From NCBI GenBank assembly GCA_002840975.1, contig PHDN01000001.1, positions 1 through 64,000 on the forward strand: a DNA stretch of 64,000 nt, in the 5' to 3' direction. The notes under the pieces are model-generated. The model ran no database searches and had not been told where the DNA came from. It saw nothing but the letters and a program-made list of their open reading frames with translations. Positions 18,058 to 25,936 of the stretch are shown here, one piece after another. Position 1 is the first letter of the stretch, and the number at the start of each line of letters is the position of its first letter. The position numbers and the translations under genes are program-made. The DNA comes from Bacteroidetes bacterium HGW-Bacteroidetes-16 (GTDB lineage: Bacteria; Bacteroidota; Bacteroidia; Bacteroidales; F082).

Positions 18058-18135
18058 GACTTTCCCGATAAGCCAGAAGTTCGTCCTTATCGGCACGATC
18101 AAATCATTCATTGTAACCAACTGATAATAATCAGA

Positions 18136-19308
18136 TTAGATTGATTGTTGATTGTCTCGGAATTCAGATGGAGTTTGAAAGGTGAGTTTCTTAAAGGCGT
18201 TATTGAATGCAGATTTTGAATTGTAACCAACACGTTCTGCTAATTCCTCAACGGTGATTTTTTTGTCTTTATCTGAAAGCAGTATTCTTTTTGCTTCTTC
18301 AACCCGGTGCTTTGCAAGCATCTCGAAAAAATTCATGTTTAATTGCTCATTAATCACCTGCGAAACATGATGCGTTGATTCATTAATTTGCCTTGCCAAC
18401 CCTGAAAGGGAGGCTAAATTATTAACGAAATATTTATTACCATCCATCTCCTTTTTAATTTTGGATAAAATCATTTCCTTGTTATCTTCAGAAAGGGATG
18501 ATTTCTGATACTTTGGCATGGGGAAATTAAGAAAAGACTGCGGGTGATCAAAAAATGCAGAGCGGTTAAGTATTTGATAACTTGTAGCAAATATCATAAA
18601 GGATATATAAGCTGCAATGAGGTATCCTCCTATATCGCTGTCCATGCCATAATACAACTTCGTGGCCATAAATATTATTACAATCATTACAAAATGAAAT
18701 ACAGTATTACGAAGAATGATTAAAAGTTCATTATTTGTACTGAATATTTTCTGGTTTAGTGATTTAAAATTTTTCAACATCAGCTTAATGCTGACTGCCA
18801 TATAAATAGTGAAATGAATAGCAGTAAGTTCGTTAATGTACTGTCGGATTCCTAAAGGGTCATCCGATATTTTTTCAACTACATCAAGGTATCCCCAATC
18901 AGGGTGCTTGGTCTCGATATACGAATTGTATTTTACCTCGGCGGGTTGGATAAACTGAAAAACCATGTAAAAAAGCCAGAATACAGAAATTACAAAATGT
19001 CCCCAAACATGCTCTTTCTTTTTTGGGTAAAGGCTGCTTCTGATATAAAGATAAAGAAGTGGAGCGAAGGTAAAATTAGATGGTTCCCCGTAGTTGGTAA
19101 TGGCCAAAAACTTAACAATGTATCCTGTGTTGTTGAGTAGCTCTTCAAAAATATTGATAGATAAGAGAAATATTAAAATCCCCTGATAAAGATTTGCCCG
19201 CTTTGAATTATTACTATTCTTAATAAAAAAACAGGATATCAATATTCCCTGGAATACGCCAAGAAATATGAATAGATCGAAAAATCCAATATGTATGTCA
19301 GTTCTCAT
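18136..19308 (-). CDS. Membrane-anchored AraC-family transcription regulator
   Basis: The 390-residue protein has about seven hydrophobic segments in residues 1-245 and a cytoplasmic AraC/XylS DNA-binding domain at about 285-388 (two helix-turn-helix units, with MNFFEMLAKHRVEEAKRILL and VGYNSKSAFNNAFKKLTFQTPSEFR). This build, a 7TM-like sensor fused to an AraC domain, is common in Bacteroidota and probably senses a membrane or extracellular signal. It lies upstream of and in line with the acyltransferase operon, separated by about 130 bases that contain that operon's promoter, and may regulate it. Confidence 0.9.
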   Translation of the reverse strand: MRTDIHIGFFDLFIFLGVFQGILISCFFIKNSNNSKRANLYQGILIFLLSINIFEELLNNTGYIVKFLAITNYGEPSNFTFAPLLYLYIRSSLYPKKKEHVWGHFVISVFWLFYMVFQFIQPAEVKYNSYIETKHPDWGYLDVVEKISDDPLGIRQYINELTAIHFTIYMAVSIKLMLKNFKSLNQKIFSTNNELLIILRNTVFHFVMIVIIFMATKLYYGMDSDIGGYLIAAYISFMIFATSYQILNRSAFFDHPQSFLNFPMPKYQKSSLSEDNKEMILSKIKKEMDGNKYFVNNLASLSGLARQINESTHHVSQVINEQLNMNFFEMLAKHRVEEAKRILLSDKDKKITVEELAERVGYNSKSAFNNAFKKLTFQTPSEFRDNQQSI

Positions 19309-19616
19309 TTTCTTTCAATATGCTGGGTAATGAGCGTATAAACTCACCTCTGGCAGTTATTTGTCCATTACCTTTTTTTTAACCTCATTATAACTAATAA
19401 CCTACACATATTCAATCGTTTATAATGAGTTAAATCGGTTTCTTTTTTTTTCATTGTAAACGGATCATCGGGTGTTTGATTGGGTAAATCTAGTTAATTA
19501 ATTTATCGGTTTGATTTTTAGAGTCATTATTTAGGTGATTTATTGTTGGGAGGAGAGGGCTATGGAGATTGGGCTCACTTCTAATTTCATAATTCGTTAA
19601 CTTGACTGCCCGGCGG

Positions 19617-19937
19617 TTCGGTATTCGATATTCAATTGATAGGTTTTTTTGAACGGCGAACGCCGATTAACGAATTTCGAATGTCGACCCCGAAAACTTT
19701 CGGGGTCAAATTTCATCATTCCTTGTTCGATATTCGATATTCAAATTTTTTAAGTCTTTTTGAACGCCGAACGCCGATTAACGAATGCTGAATATTGAAG
19801 GAGAATCCACTTCAAATTTCATCATTCCTTGTTCGATATTCGATATTCAAATTTTTTTAGTCTTTTTGAACGCCGAACGCCGATTAACGAATTTCGAATG
19901 TCGAAGGAGAATCCACTTCTAAAATCATCATTCGTTA
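19617..19937. repeat. Tandem direct repeats, period about 106 bp
   Basis: Three consecutive units start at about 19617, 19726 and 19832. Each contains TTCGATATTCGATATTCAA (TTCGGTATT in the first), a T-rich spacer, GAACGCCGAACGCCGATTAA and CGAAT, followed by GTCGAAGGAGAATCCACTTC or a variant. In unit 1 the last block is replaced by a CCCCGAAAACTTTCGGGG hairpin. Partial copies flank the array: CACTTCTAATTTCAT near 19577 and TTTTGAACGCC near 19978. The units contain short internal repeats (ATTCGAT, GAACGCC) and no open frame. Confidence 0.85.
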
Positions 19938-20001
19938 ATCGATAGCTTGACTACCGGAGGCAGTTCTATTTTTAATTTTTTTTGAACGCCAAACTACCTT
20001 A

Positions 20002-20032
20002 TAAAAAAAAGCACCATCCTGGAAATGGTGCT
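20002..20032 (-). terminator. Intrinsic terminator on the minus strand
   Basis: AGCACCAT (20010-20017) pairs perfectly with ATGGTGCT (20025-20032) around a 7-base loop. Read on the minus strand, the stem is followed by a run of eight or more U. It is the only strong terminator in the gap and points to a minus-strand transcript starting somewhere before it. Confidence 0.75.
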
Positions 20033-20066
20033 CTGTGCTGGCTAAGTTGTTTATAGATAAATATCC

Positions 20067-20180
20067 CTAATAGTTATCAATTGGTTCTTTAAAATTCTTT
20101 CCGGCTGCTAATCCGTTATTTGTCATGTTGCGATACAATCCCGTCTCTGCACAAAATTCTTGTCTGATTTCTAATTTCAT
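20067..20180 (-). CDS. Possible small gene, 37 residues
   Basis: From ATG 20180 the minus strand encodes 37 residues (MKLEIRQEFCAETG ... KEPIDNY) and stops at 20067, only 35 bases before a strong terminator hairpin. No other minus-strand candidate accounts for that terminator. The peptide is soluble, without a signal or membrane segment, and has a single Cys. A Bacteroidota -7 element is not clear upstream. It may be a real small protein or the tail of a lost gene. Confidence 0.35.
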   Translation of the reverse strand: MKLEIRQEFCAETGLYRNMTNNGLAAGKNFKEPIDNY

Positions 20181-20669
20181 TAATCCGGTTGAATAAGATA
20201 CATGTGTTAAGTTGGGGCTTTAAGTTCATGTTAGAATCTCTGAAATGGGGCTTCGTTATCAACACCAATAACAGCTTAGTGCTTATAAGACAATTAAAAA
20301 GTAAAATACCCTTAGTCGTTTATGACAATTTGATTGAAAAGTTTGTCAGGTGATCAATGATTTCCTATAATCTTATGTAAATTTTGAGCACATTTCCTAA
20401 ATGAGATAGTTTTCATCTAATTGAATGATAACTCGTTGCGTCCTAATATTTTTCGTAATTGACTGGTTTGAAAACCAATTCAATTGTTAATATTTAACAT
20501 CAAAAATCACAAAATTCTTTTTTAACTGACAAAATCTTTATTTTAGCCCGGCGTTTCTTTACTTCCCCGAAAGGGTAGACCATACAGTGATTGCCAATTT
20601 CAAGAAGAGTTGCAATTGCCGTAATCCCAAGAATTGCTTTTTCATATTTACTCACTAATATAAACTAAC

Positions 20670-22574
20670 ATGGTTCCTAAAATTTCAACACTCAGCGGAT
20701 ACATCCACGAATATCAAAAAAGCGTTGCCAATCCTACCGGGTTCTGGGACAATGTGGCCGATTCATTTTACTGGCACAAACGATGGGACAAGATTCTTGA
20801 ATGGGACTTTCATGAGCCAAAAATCAGTTGGTTTGTAAATGGCAAACTCAACATTACAGAAAACATTTTTGAACGCCATCTGTTTCTGCGCCAGGATCAG
20901 CCTGCCTTAATCTGGGAGCCCAACAATCCTGATGAAGCTCACCGGATACTCAGTTATGGAGAACTTTTTAAGAAAGTAAAAAAATTCAGCAATGTGCTTT
21001 TGAGCCTTGGACTTCGCAAAGGTGACCGTGTAACCATCTACCTGCCCATGATTCCGGAGTTAACCATTGCCATGCTTGCCTGTGCGCGGATTGGGGTCAT
21101 TCACTCCGTGGTATTTGCCGGATTTTCGGCCAATGCGCTGGCCGACAGAAACAACGACGCCGAAGCGCGGGTGTTAATTACTTCGGATGGAGGCTTCCGT
21201 GGAAACAAGGTGTTAAATCTTAAAAAAACTGCCGACGAATCGCTGGAAAAAAGTCCGACCATAGAGAGAATGATTGTGGTGAAACGAACGTCCACCGAAA
21301 TATCCTGGAACCAGGACCGTGATCTGTGGTGGCACGAACTAATGGAGTCGGCTTCTGAGGAGGGAAAAGCTACCGTGATGGATTCTGAAGATCCGCTTTT
21401 CATTTTATATACCAGTGGCTCCACGGGTAAGCCAAAGGGTGTGGTGCATACAACCGGAGGCTACATGGTTTATTCGGCCTATACTTTTCGGAATGTGTTC
21501 CAGTATTCTTCCGGTGAAGTTTATTTCTGTGCTGCCGATATTGGTTGGATCACCGGTCATTCGTATATTGTCTACGGGCCTTTGCTCGAAGGAGCCACTA
21601 CCGTGATGTTTGAAGGGATTCCCAACTTTCCGACACCATCCAGATATTGGGACATCATCCGCAAATTTGAGGTCAACCAGTTTTATACCAGCCCGACTGC
21701 TATCCGATCGCTCATGGCCGATGGACAAAAATGGATCGAAGGGATTGATATGCCGTCGTTGCGGGTTTTGGGAACCGTTGGTGAACCCATCAATGAAGAT
21801 GCCTGGCACTGGTACCACGACCATGTGGGTGGAAACCACTGTCCCATTGTGGATACCTGGTGGCAAACCGAAACCGGTGGAATCATGATCAGTCCAATGG
21901 CCGGAATCATTCCCACCAAACCCGCTTTTGCTACCATGCCCTTACCGGGAATTCAGCCCGTGATTGTGGATGCCGAAGGCCGCTACCTGTGCCATAAAAG
22001 TGTAGAAGGTAACCTGTGTATTAAATTTCCCTGGCCGGGGATAGCACGTACACTTTGGGGAGATCACGAGAGGTATAAGACTTCCTATTTTTCGCAATAC
22101 CCTGGTTTGTATTTTACCGGTGATGGTGTTCGCAGAGATGAAGATGGATATTACCGCATCATGGGCCGTGTGGATGATGTCATCAATGTTTCGGGCCATC
22201 GATTGGGTACGGCCGAAATAGAAAATGCCATCAACGAGCACCCGTTGGTTTCCGAATCAGCAGTGGTAGGCATACCTCATGCCATCAAAGGACAGGGAAT
22301 TTATGCCTTCGTGGTATGTCCTGAATTCTCGAGTGGGGGTGAGGAGGGAGTTCGGAATTCCATATTGAAAGCCGTTAGTTTGTTTATTAGTCCAATCGCC
22401 CGGCCAGATAAAATCCAATTTGTCCATTCATTGCCAAAAACACGTTCAGGTAAAATTATGAGGCGTATTTTGCGTAAAATTGCAGAAGGAAATACGCGGG
22501 ATTTTGGTGATATATCGACCATGGTCGATTCTGATGTGATAGATCAGATTATCGCCGGCAGGCTTGCAGAATAA
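20670..22574 (+). CDS. acs: Acetyl-CoA synthetase (AMP-forming)
   Basis: The 634-residue enzyme activates acetate with ATP and CoA by way of acetyl-AMP. Family landmarks are in order: the N-terminal FWDNVADSFYWHKRWDKILEWD, the ATP loop YTSGSTGKPKGVVHT, WWQTETGG, the hinge region GRVDDVINVSGHRLGTAEIE, and the C-terminal PKTRSGKIMRR, in which K595 is the catalytic lysine regulated by acetylation elsewhere. Length is normal for Acs. The TolB-like gene starts 9 bases after its stop and is probably cotranscribed. A dedicated deacetylase or regulator is not seen here. Confidence 0.95.
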   Translation: MVPKISTLSGYIHEYQKSVANPTGFWDNVADSFYWHKRWDKILEWDFHEPKISWFVNGKLNITENIFERHLFLRQDQPALIWEPNNPDEAHRILSYGELFKKVKKFSNVLLSLGLRKGDRVTIYLPMIPELTIAMLACARIGVIHSVVFAGFSANALADRNNDAEARVLITSDGGFRGNKVLNLKKTADESLEKSPTIERMIVVKRTSTEISWNQDRDLWWHELMESASEEGKATVMDSEDPLFILYTSGSTGKPKGVVHTTGGYMVYSAYTFRNVFQYSSGEVYFCAADIGWITGHSYIVYGPLLEGATTVMFEGIPNFPTPSRYWDIIRKFEVNQFYTSPTAIRSLMADGQKWIEGIDMPSLRVLGTVGEPINEDAWHWYHDHVGGNHCPIVDTWWQTETGGIMISPMAGIIPTKPAFATMPLPGIQPVIVDAEGRYLCHKSVEGNLCIKFPWPGIARTLWGDHERYKTSYFSQYPGLYFTGDGVRRDEDGYYRIMGRVDDVINVSGHRLGTAEIENAINEHPLVSESAVVGIPHAIKGQGIYAFVVCPEFSSGGEEGVRNSILKAVSLFISPIARPDKIQFVHSLPKTRSGKIMRRILRKIAEGNTRDFGDISTMVDSDVIDQIIAGRLAE

Positions 22575-22583
22575 TGGTGCTTC

Positions 22584-23465
22584 ATGATCCGACAAATTGG
22601 AAATGTCTTGTTTTTTATATGCCTCACCGCAACCCTCTGCGGGCAGGAAATTGATCTCGCCACAGCAAAACAAATTACCTTTGAACAGGGCGATGACAAC
22701 TGCCCTGCCTGGTCACCTGATGGCACCAAAATCGCTTTTCAAACCAATAGAAAAGGAACCTGGGACATCTATTGCTACGATTTGAACCAGGAATGTGTTT
22801 TCCCGCTCGTGAGCGGTCAATTCAATTATCAACATCCGGTTTGGCTTCCTGATGGAAAAAGTGTGGTGTTCGATTCGGATAGTTTGGAAATTGAGACCCT
22901 GTTTAGTTACCAGCTTACCGACCGTAAAATCAGGCGTTTGTTTAAGCGAATGATTAGATGCAGGGAAGCTTCGTTTGCTTCTTCGGCTCGTCAGGTGTAT
23001 TTTTCGGGATTTGATAAAACTTCGACAGAATGGCAGATTTACAGCTACGATTTTATATACGACAACTTAAACCAGCTTACTTTCAGCAAGAGTCGCTGCA
23101 TGGATCCCCAGGTAGCTCCTGATGGAAAACACCTGATGTTTGTTCAATCAGAAACGCCCTTCGAACGTGCTTCCATTCCTTTTATCAATTGGTATGGAGA
23201 AGAAAGCCACCGGCTGGATTCGTTAAATGCACAAAATACCTGTTGGCATCCAAACGGGTTGAAGCTATACTTTGTTTCCGATCGTGATGAGAACGGTGGC
23301 GAATTGTACAGCATTTGGGAAAATGGTACCCACCTGGAGCGAATTACTTACGATAGCATTGAAATACAACAACCAGATATTTCTCCGGACGGAAAAAAAC
23401 TGGCACTCGCAATAAATGGAGCATTGGGTTTAGATTTGTATTTGATACAACTCAGCGAAGAGTAG
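22584..23465 (+). CDS. Exported TolB-like beta-propeller protein
   Basis: A signal peptide (cut near LCGQ) is followed by about 270 residues of repeated PD40/WD40-like blades: CPAWSPDGTKIAFQTNRKG, HPVWLPDGKSVVFDS, DPQVAPDGKHLMFV, CWHPNGLKLYFVSDRD, QPDISPDGKKLALAI. This matches the propeller of TolB, without the TolB N-terminal domain. It is probably a periplasmic scaffold or binding protein. There is no Tol-Pal gene nearby; it follows acs by 9 bases. Confidence 0.85.
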   Translation: MIRQIGNVLFFICLTATLCGQEIDLATAKQITFEQGDDNCPAWSPDGTKIAFQTNRKGTWDIYCYDLNQECVFPLVSGQFNYQHPVWLPDGKSVVFDSDSLEIETLFSYQLTDRKIRRLFKRMIRCREASFASSARQVYFSGFDKTSTEWQIYSYDFIYDNLNQLTFSKSRCMDPQVAPDGKHLMFVQSETPFERASIPFINWYGEESHRLDSLNAQNTCWHPNGLKLYFVSDRDENGGELYSIWENGTHLERITYDSIEIQQPDISPDGKKLALAINGALGLDLYLIQLSEE

Positions 23466-23523
23466 GCAAATGAAGCCATGAATACCCCGACAGCTTAACT
23501 TAAAATGCTCTGATACAATTCTA

Positions 23524-23556
23524 TTTGCCCCTGCTCCAAAATCTTGAGTATCTTTG
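23524..23556 (+). promoter_or_regulatory. Promoter of the prohibitin-like gene
   Basis: TTTG at 23524-23527 and TATCTTTG at 23549-23556 are separated by 21 bases, close to the Bacteroidota -33/-7 arrangement. The start codon at 23590 lies 33 bases further on. The -7 element falls inside the longer open frame (from 23554), which supports the downstream ATG. Confidence 0.6.
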
Positions 23557-23589
23557 CCATATTGTAAATCAAATTTAAAGATAGTAACT

Positions 23590-24429
23590 ATGGCAAATCA
23601 ACAACCAGAATTTAACGTTAGAAAAGTGCTTCCCATAGCCATCATTTTTGGTGCATTGGTATTTATCATCATTTTTTGGAGTAGGATGACAGTAACCATT
23701 AAAGGGGGATACGGGGGAGTGTTATTTCAGACTTTCGTGGGTGGTATCGACACGGTGAATACCTACGGTGAAGGATTTCACTTCATCGCTCCCTGGAACG
23801 ACATGATAGAATATGAAACCCGCCAGCAGGAAGTTGCCGAAAATATGGACGTACTTTCATCCAATGGATTGTCGATAAAAGCGGACATATCAGCGTGGTA
23901 TGAACCTGAATATGCCCAATTGGGTTTACTTCACTCGAAAATCGGAACGGATTATGTCAAAAGAATTGTAATCCCGGCGCTTCGTTCTTCGGCACGCAGT
24001 GTCATTGGCCGCTATACTCCGGAGCAGATTTATTCCACCAAGCGTGATGCCATTCAGGATGAGATTTATTCTGAAGCACGATTGATCCTCGACAGTAAGT
24101 ACGTAGACCTGAACAGGATATTAATCCGGTCAATTGTACTCCCCGAAACCATCAAATCGGCCATCGAGGGAAAACTTAAACAAGAGCAGGAATCGCTTGA
24201 GTATGAATTTAAAATTCAAAAGGCCCAAAAAGAAGCCGAACGGCAGATTATCGATGCCGAAGGAAAAGCCGCGGCCAACAAGATCCTCAATGCGAGTTTA
24301 ACGGATAAAATTCTACAGGAAAAAGGAATCAGCGCTACCATTAAACTTGCCGAATCGAACAATACAAAAGTGGTGATTATCGGCAACAGCAGCAATGGAA
24401 TGCCCATTATCCTGGGAGATATGAAATAG
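23590..24429 (+). CDS. Prohibitin/SPFH (band 7) family membrane protein
   Basis: Begun at ATG 23590, the 279-residue protein has one N-terminal transmembrane helix (VLPIAIIFGALVFIIIFW), then a band 7 domain (GVLFQTFVGG, GEGFHFIAPWNDMIEYETRQQEV, ALRSSARSVIGRYTPEQIYS) and a charged helical segment (KLKQEQESLEYEFKIQKAQKEAERQIIDAEGKA, split here for length at about residues 197-230). Prohibitins form ring-like membrane assemblies that stabilise proteins or restrain proteases such as FtsH. The gene stands alone with its own promoter. Confidence 0.9.
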   Translation: MANQQPEFNVRKVLPIAIIFGALVFIIIFWSRMTVTIKGGYGGVLFQTFVGGIDTVNTYGEGFHFIAPWNDMIEYETRQQEVAENMDVLSSNGLSIKADISAWYEPEYAQLGLLHSKIGTDYVKRIVIPALRSSARSVIGRYTPEQIYSTKRDAIQDEIYSEARLILDSKYVDLNRILIRSIVLPETIKSAIEGKLKQEQESLEYEFKIQKAQKEAERQIIDAEGKAAANKILNASLTDKILQEKGISATIKLAESNNTKVVIIGNSSNGMPIILGDMK

Positions 24430-24444
24430 GGACAATAGAACACT

Positions 24445-24460
24445 CCCGATAGCTATCGGG
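24445..24460. repeat. Perfect 16-bp palindrome
   Basis: CCCGATAGCTATCGGG is a perfect inverted repeat with no loop, 15 bases after the prohibitin-like stop codon. It could form a cruciform, be a protein-binding site, or be a short dispersed intergenic element. It lacks a T-run, so it is not a standard terminator. Confidence 0.6.
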
Positions 24461-24540
24461 ATGATAGCCATCAATAGAGCGGATGGTCACAGGTCAAAAA
24501 TTGAACTTTTGCAAAGTTTGAAACTTTGGAAAAGTGGTAT

Positions 24541-24577
24541 AAAAAAAAAGAGTCGGTGTTTGCCGACTCTTTTTTTA
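24541..24577. terminator. Bidirectional intrinsic terminator
   Basis: AGAGTCGG (24549-24556) pairs with CCGACTCT (24563-24570) around a 6-base loop, with an A-run on the left and a T-run on the right. It separates the convergent prohibitin-like and PLP-lyase genes and can end both transcripts. Confidence 0.92.
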
Positions 24578-24597
24578 TGTATGTTTTGATGAATCTT

Positions 24598-25803
24598 TTA
24601 AACAAAGTTCAACTCTACCAAACACTCATGGATGAGATTGAAAGTACGTTCGATATCCATATCCAATCCCACTGAAAAACGCACCAAACCCGGCGACAAT
24701 CCCATTTCTTTTTGAATGTCTTCAGGAACCTCCGAAGAGGTGCTTTTCCCTGAATTAGAAAACAACGTTTTGAAATATCCCAAACTTACCGCATGGTAAC
24801 CAACCCCTTTTTCCTGCATCATTTCCATAAACGGAGCGGCACGTTCGGCAGTTTCCAAATCAATGGCAATCAGTCCACCCATTCCGTATCCTTCGTTCAT
24901 CTGCGATTTAAACAATTCATATTGAGGATGATCAGGCAATCCGGGGTAGTTGAATTTTAGTCCCAACTCTTTAAATTTTTCGGCCAGGTACAAGGCGTTT
25001 TTGCTGTGTTGCATCATCCTGATGTGCAGTGTAGCCATATTTTTAAGAATGGAAGACGAACGCATGGGGTCGAGCACCGGCCCCAAAAGCATGGCTGTTC
25101 CTGAGTTTACATCGCTGATGTCGTTGATAAACTGAGCAGAAGCGCAGATGGCACCCGCAACACAATCGTTTTTCCCATTGATAAACTTGGTCATGCTGTA
25201 CACCACGATGTCGGCTCCCAGTTTAAAAGGACTGATAATCATGGGCGTAAAGGTGTTGTCTACAATGAGTTTGATGTCGTGCCGATGAGCAATTTCGGCG
25301 AGCTTAGGTAAGTCGGAAATCTGCAACATGGGATTCGTCATCGACTCCGTGTAGAGGATCTTTGTGTTCGGACGAATGGCTTCGATGATGCTTTCATGGT
25401 TTTCAATGTTCACGAAAGTGACATCGATATTGAATTTCTTGACGTAGTTGTTCAAAAAGGCAAAAGTGCCGCCGTAGGTAGTTACACTGGTGATGATGTG
25501 ATCGCCGGCATTGCAGCATTGCAGAATGGCAGTGGTAATGGCGGCCATTCCGGAAGCGGTTACCCAGGCGGCTTCGGTACCCTCCATGGCTGCCAGGGCG
25601 TCGGCAAGGTATTTATTGGACGGATTCCAGTGACGCGAATACAAAAAGCATCCCTGTGCCGCTCCATGAAAGGCGTCGATCATCGTATCTTCTTTCAGGA
25701 AAGTATAGGTGGCCGAATCGGTGATGGATGGATTGACATCCCCAAACTCTCCAAATTGTTTTAAATCCTGTATGGCGGTTGCCGGGTTGAATTTTTCTGA
25801 CAT
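24598..25803 (-). CDS. Cys/Met-metabolism PLP enzyme (methionine gamma-lyase-like)
   Basis: The 401-residue protein is a gamma-family PLP enzyme: YSRHWNPS (substrate and PLP contacts), TASGMAAITTAIL, TESMTNPML, VDNTFTPMI and the PLP lysine K206 in VYSMTKFINGKND. The C-terminal SLGYFKTLFSNSGKSTSSEVP and GLVRFSVGLD are typical. Candidate reactions are methionine or cystathionine gamma-lyase, or an O-acylhomoserine sulfhydrylase; the sequence alone does not choose. The terminator just downstream and the possible -7 element at 25832-25839 suggest a single-gene transcript. Confidence 0.87.
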   Translation of the reverse strand: MSEKFNPATAIQDLKQFGEFGDVNPSITDSATYTFLKEDTMIDAFHGAAQGCFLYSRHWNPSNKYLADALAAMEGTEAAWVTASGMAAITTAILQCCNAGDHIITSVTTYGGTFAFLNNYVKKFNIDVTFVNIENHESIIEAIRPNTKILYTESMTNPMLQISDLPKLAEIAHRHDIKLIVDNTFTPMIISPFKLGADIVVYSMTKFINGKNDCVAGAICASAQFINDISDVNSGTAMLLGPVLDPMRSSSILKNMATLHIRMMQHSKNALYLAEKFKELGLKFNYPGLPDHPQYELFKSQMNEGYGMGGLIAIDLETAERAAPFMEMMQEKGVGYHAVSLGYFKTLFSNSGKSTSSEVPEDIQKEMGLSPGLVRFSVGLDMDIERTFNLIHECLVELNFV

Positions 25804-25831
25804 AGGTCTTAAATTAATGATTTTCTGGTTA

Positions 25832-25839
25832 CAAAAGTA
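25832..25839 (-). promoter_or_regulatory. Possible -7 promoter element of the PLP enzyme gene
   Basis: On the minus strand TACTTTTG fits TAnnTTTG and ends 28 bases before the start codon at 25803. No -33 at standard spacing was seen. Confidence 0.45.
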
Positions 25840-25936
25840 GTAAACAAACCCTCCTCCAGGAGGTAGAATCGGTATAAATAGAGTGAGGGCAGCCTGTGAT
25901 TTCTGTCGTTAGAAATGCACACAAATACGAAGAAAC

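Larger units (their letters stand above)
19309..20669. other. Long gene-poor region
   Basis: No long gene exists in about 1.36 kb. What can be seen is a tandem repeat block (19617-19937), a minus-strand terminator hairpin (20002-20032), and a possible 37-residue gene that ends just ahead of it (20067-20180). The last 200 bases before the acetyl-CoA synthetase start are AT-rich and contain TTTATTTTAG near 20526, a poor -7 match. The rest shows nothing recognisable. Confidence 0.6.

Noticed and set aside
13929-20669. Genomic island or prophage around the decaying operon and repeats
   Set aside because: No integrase, transposase, tRNA or attachment-like direct repeats were found at the borders.
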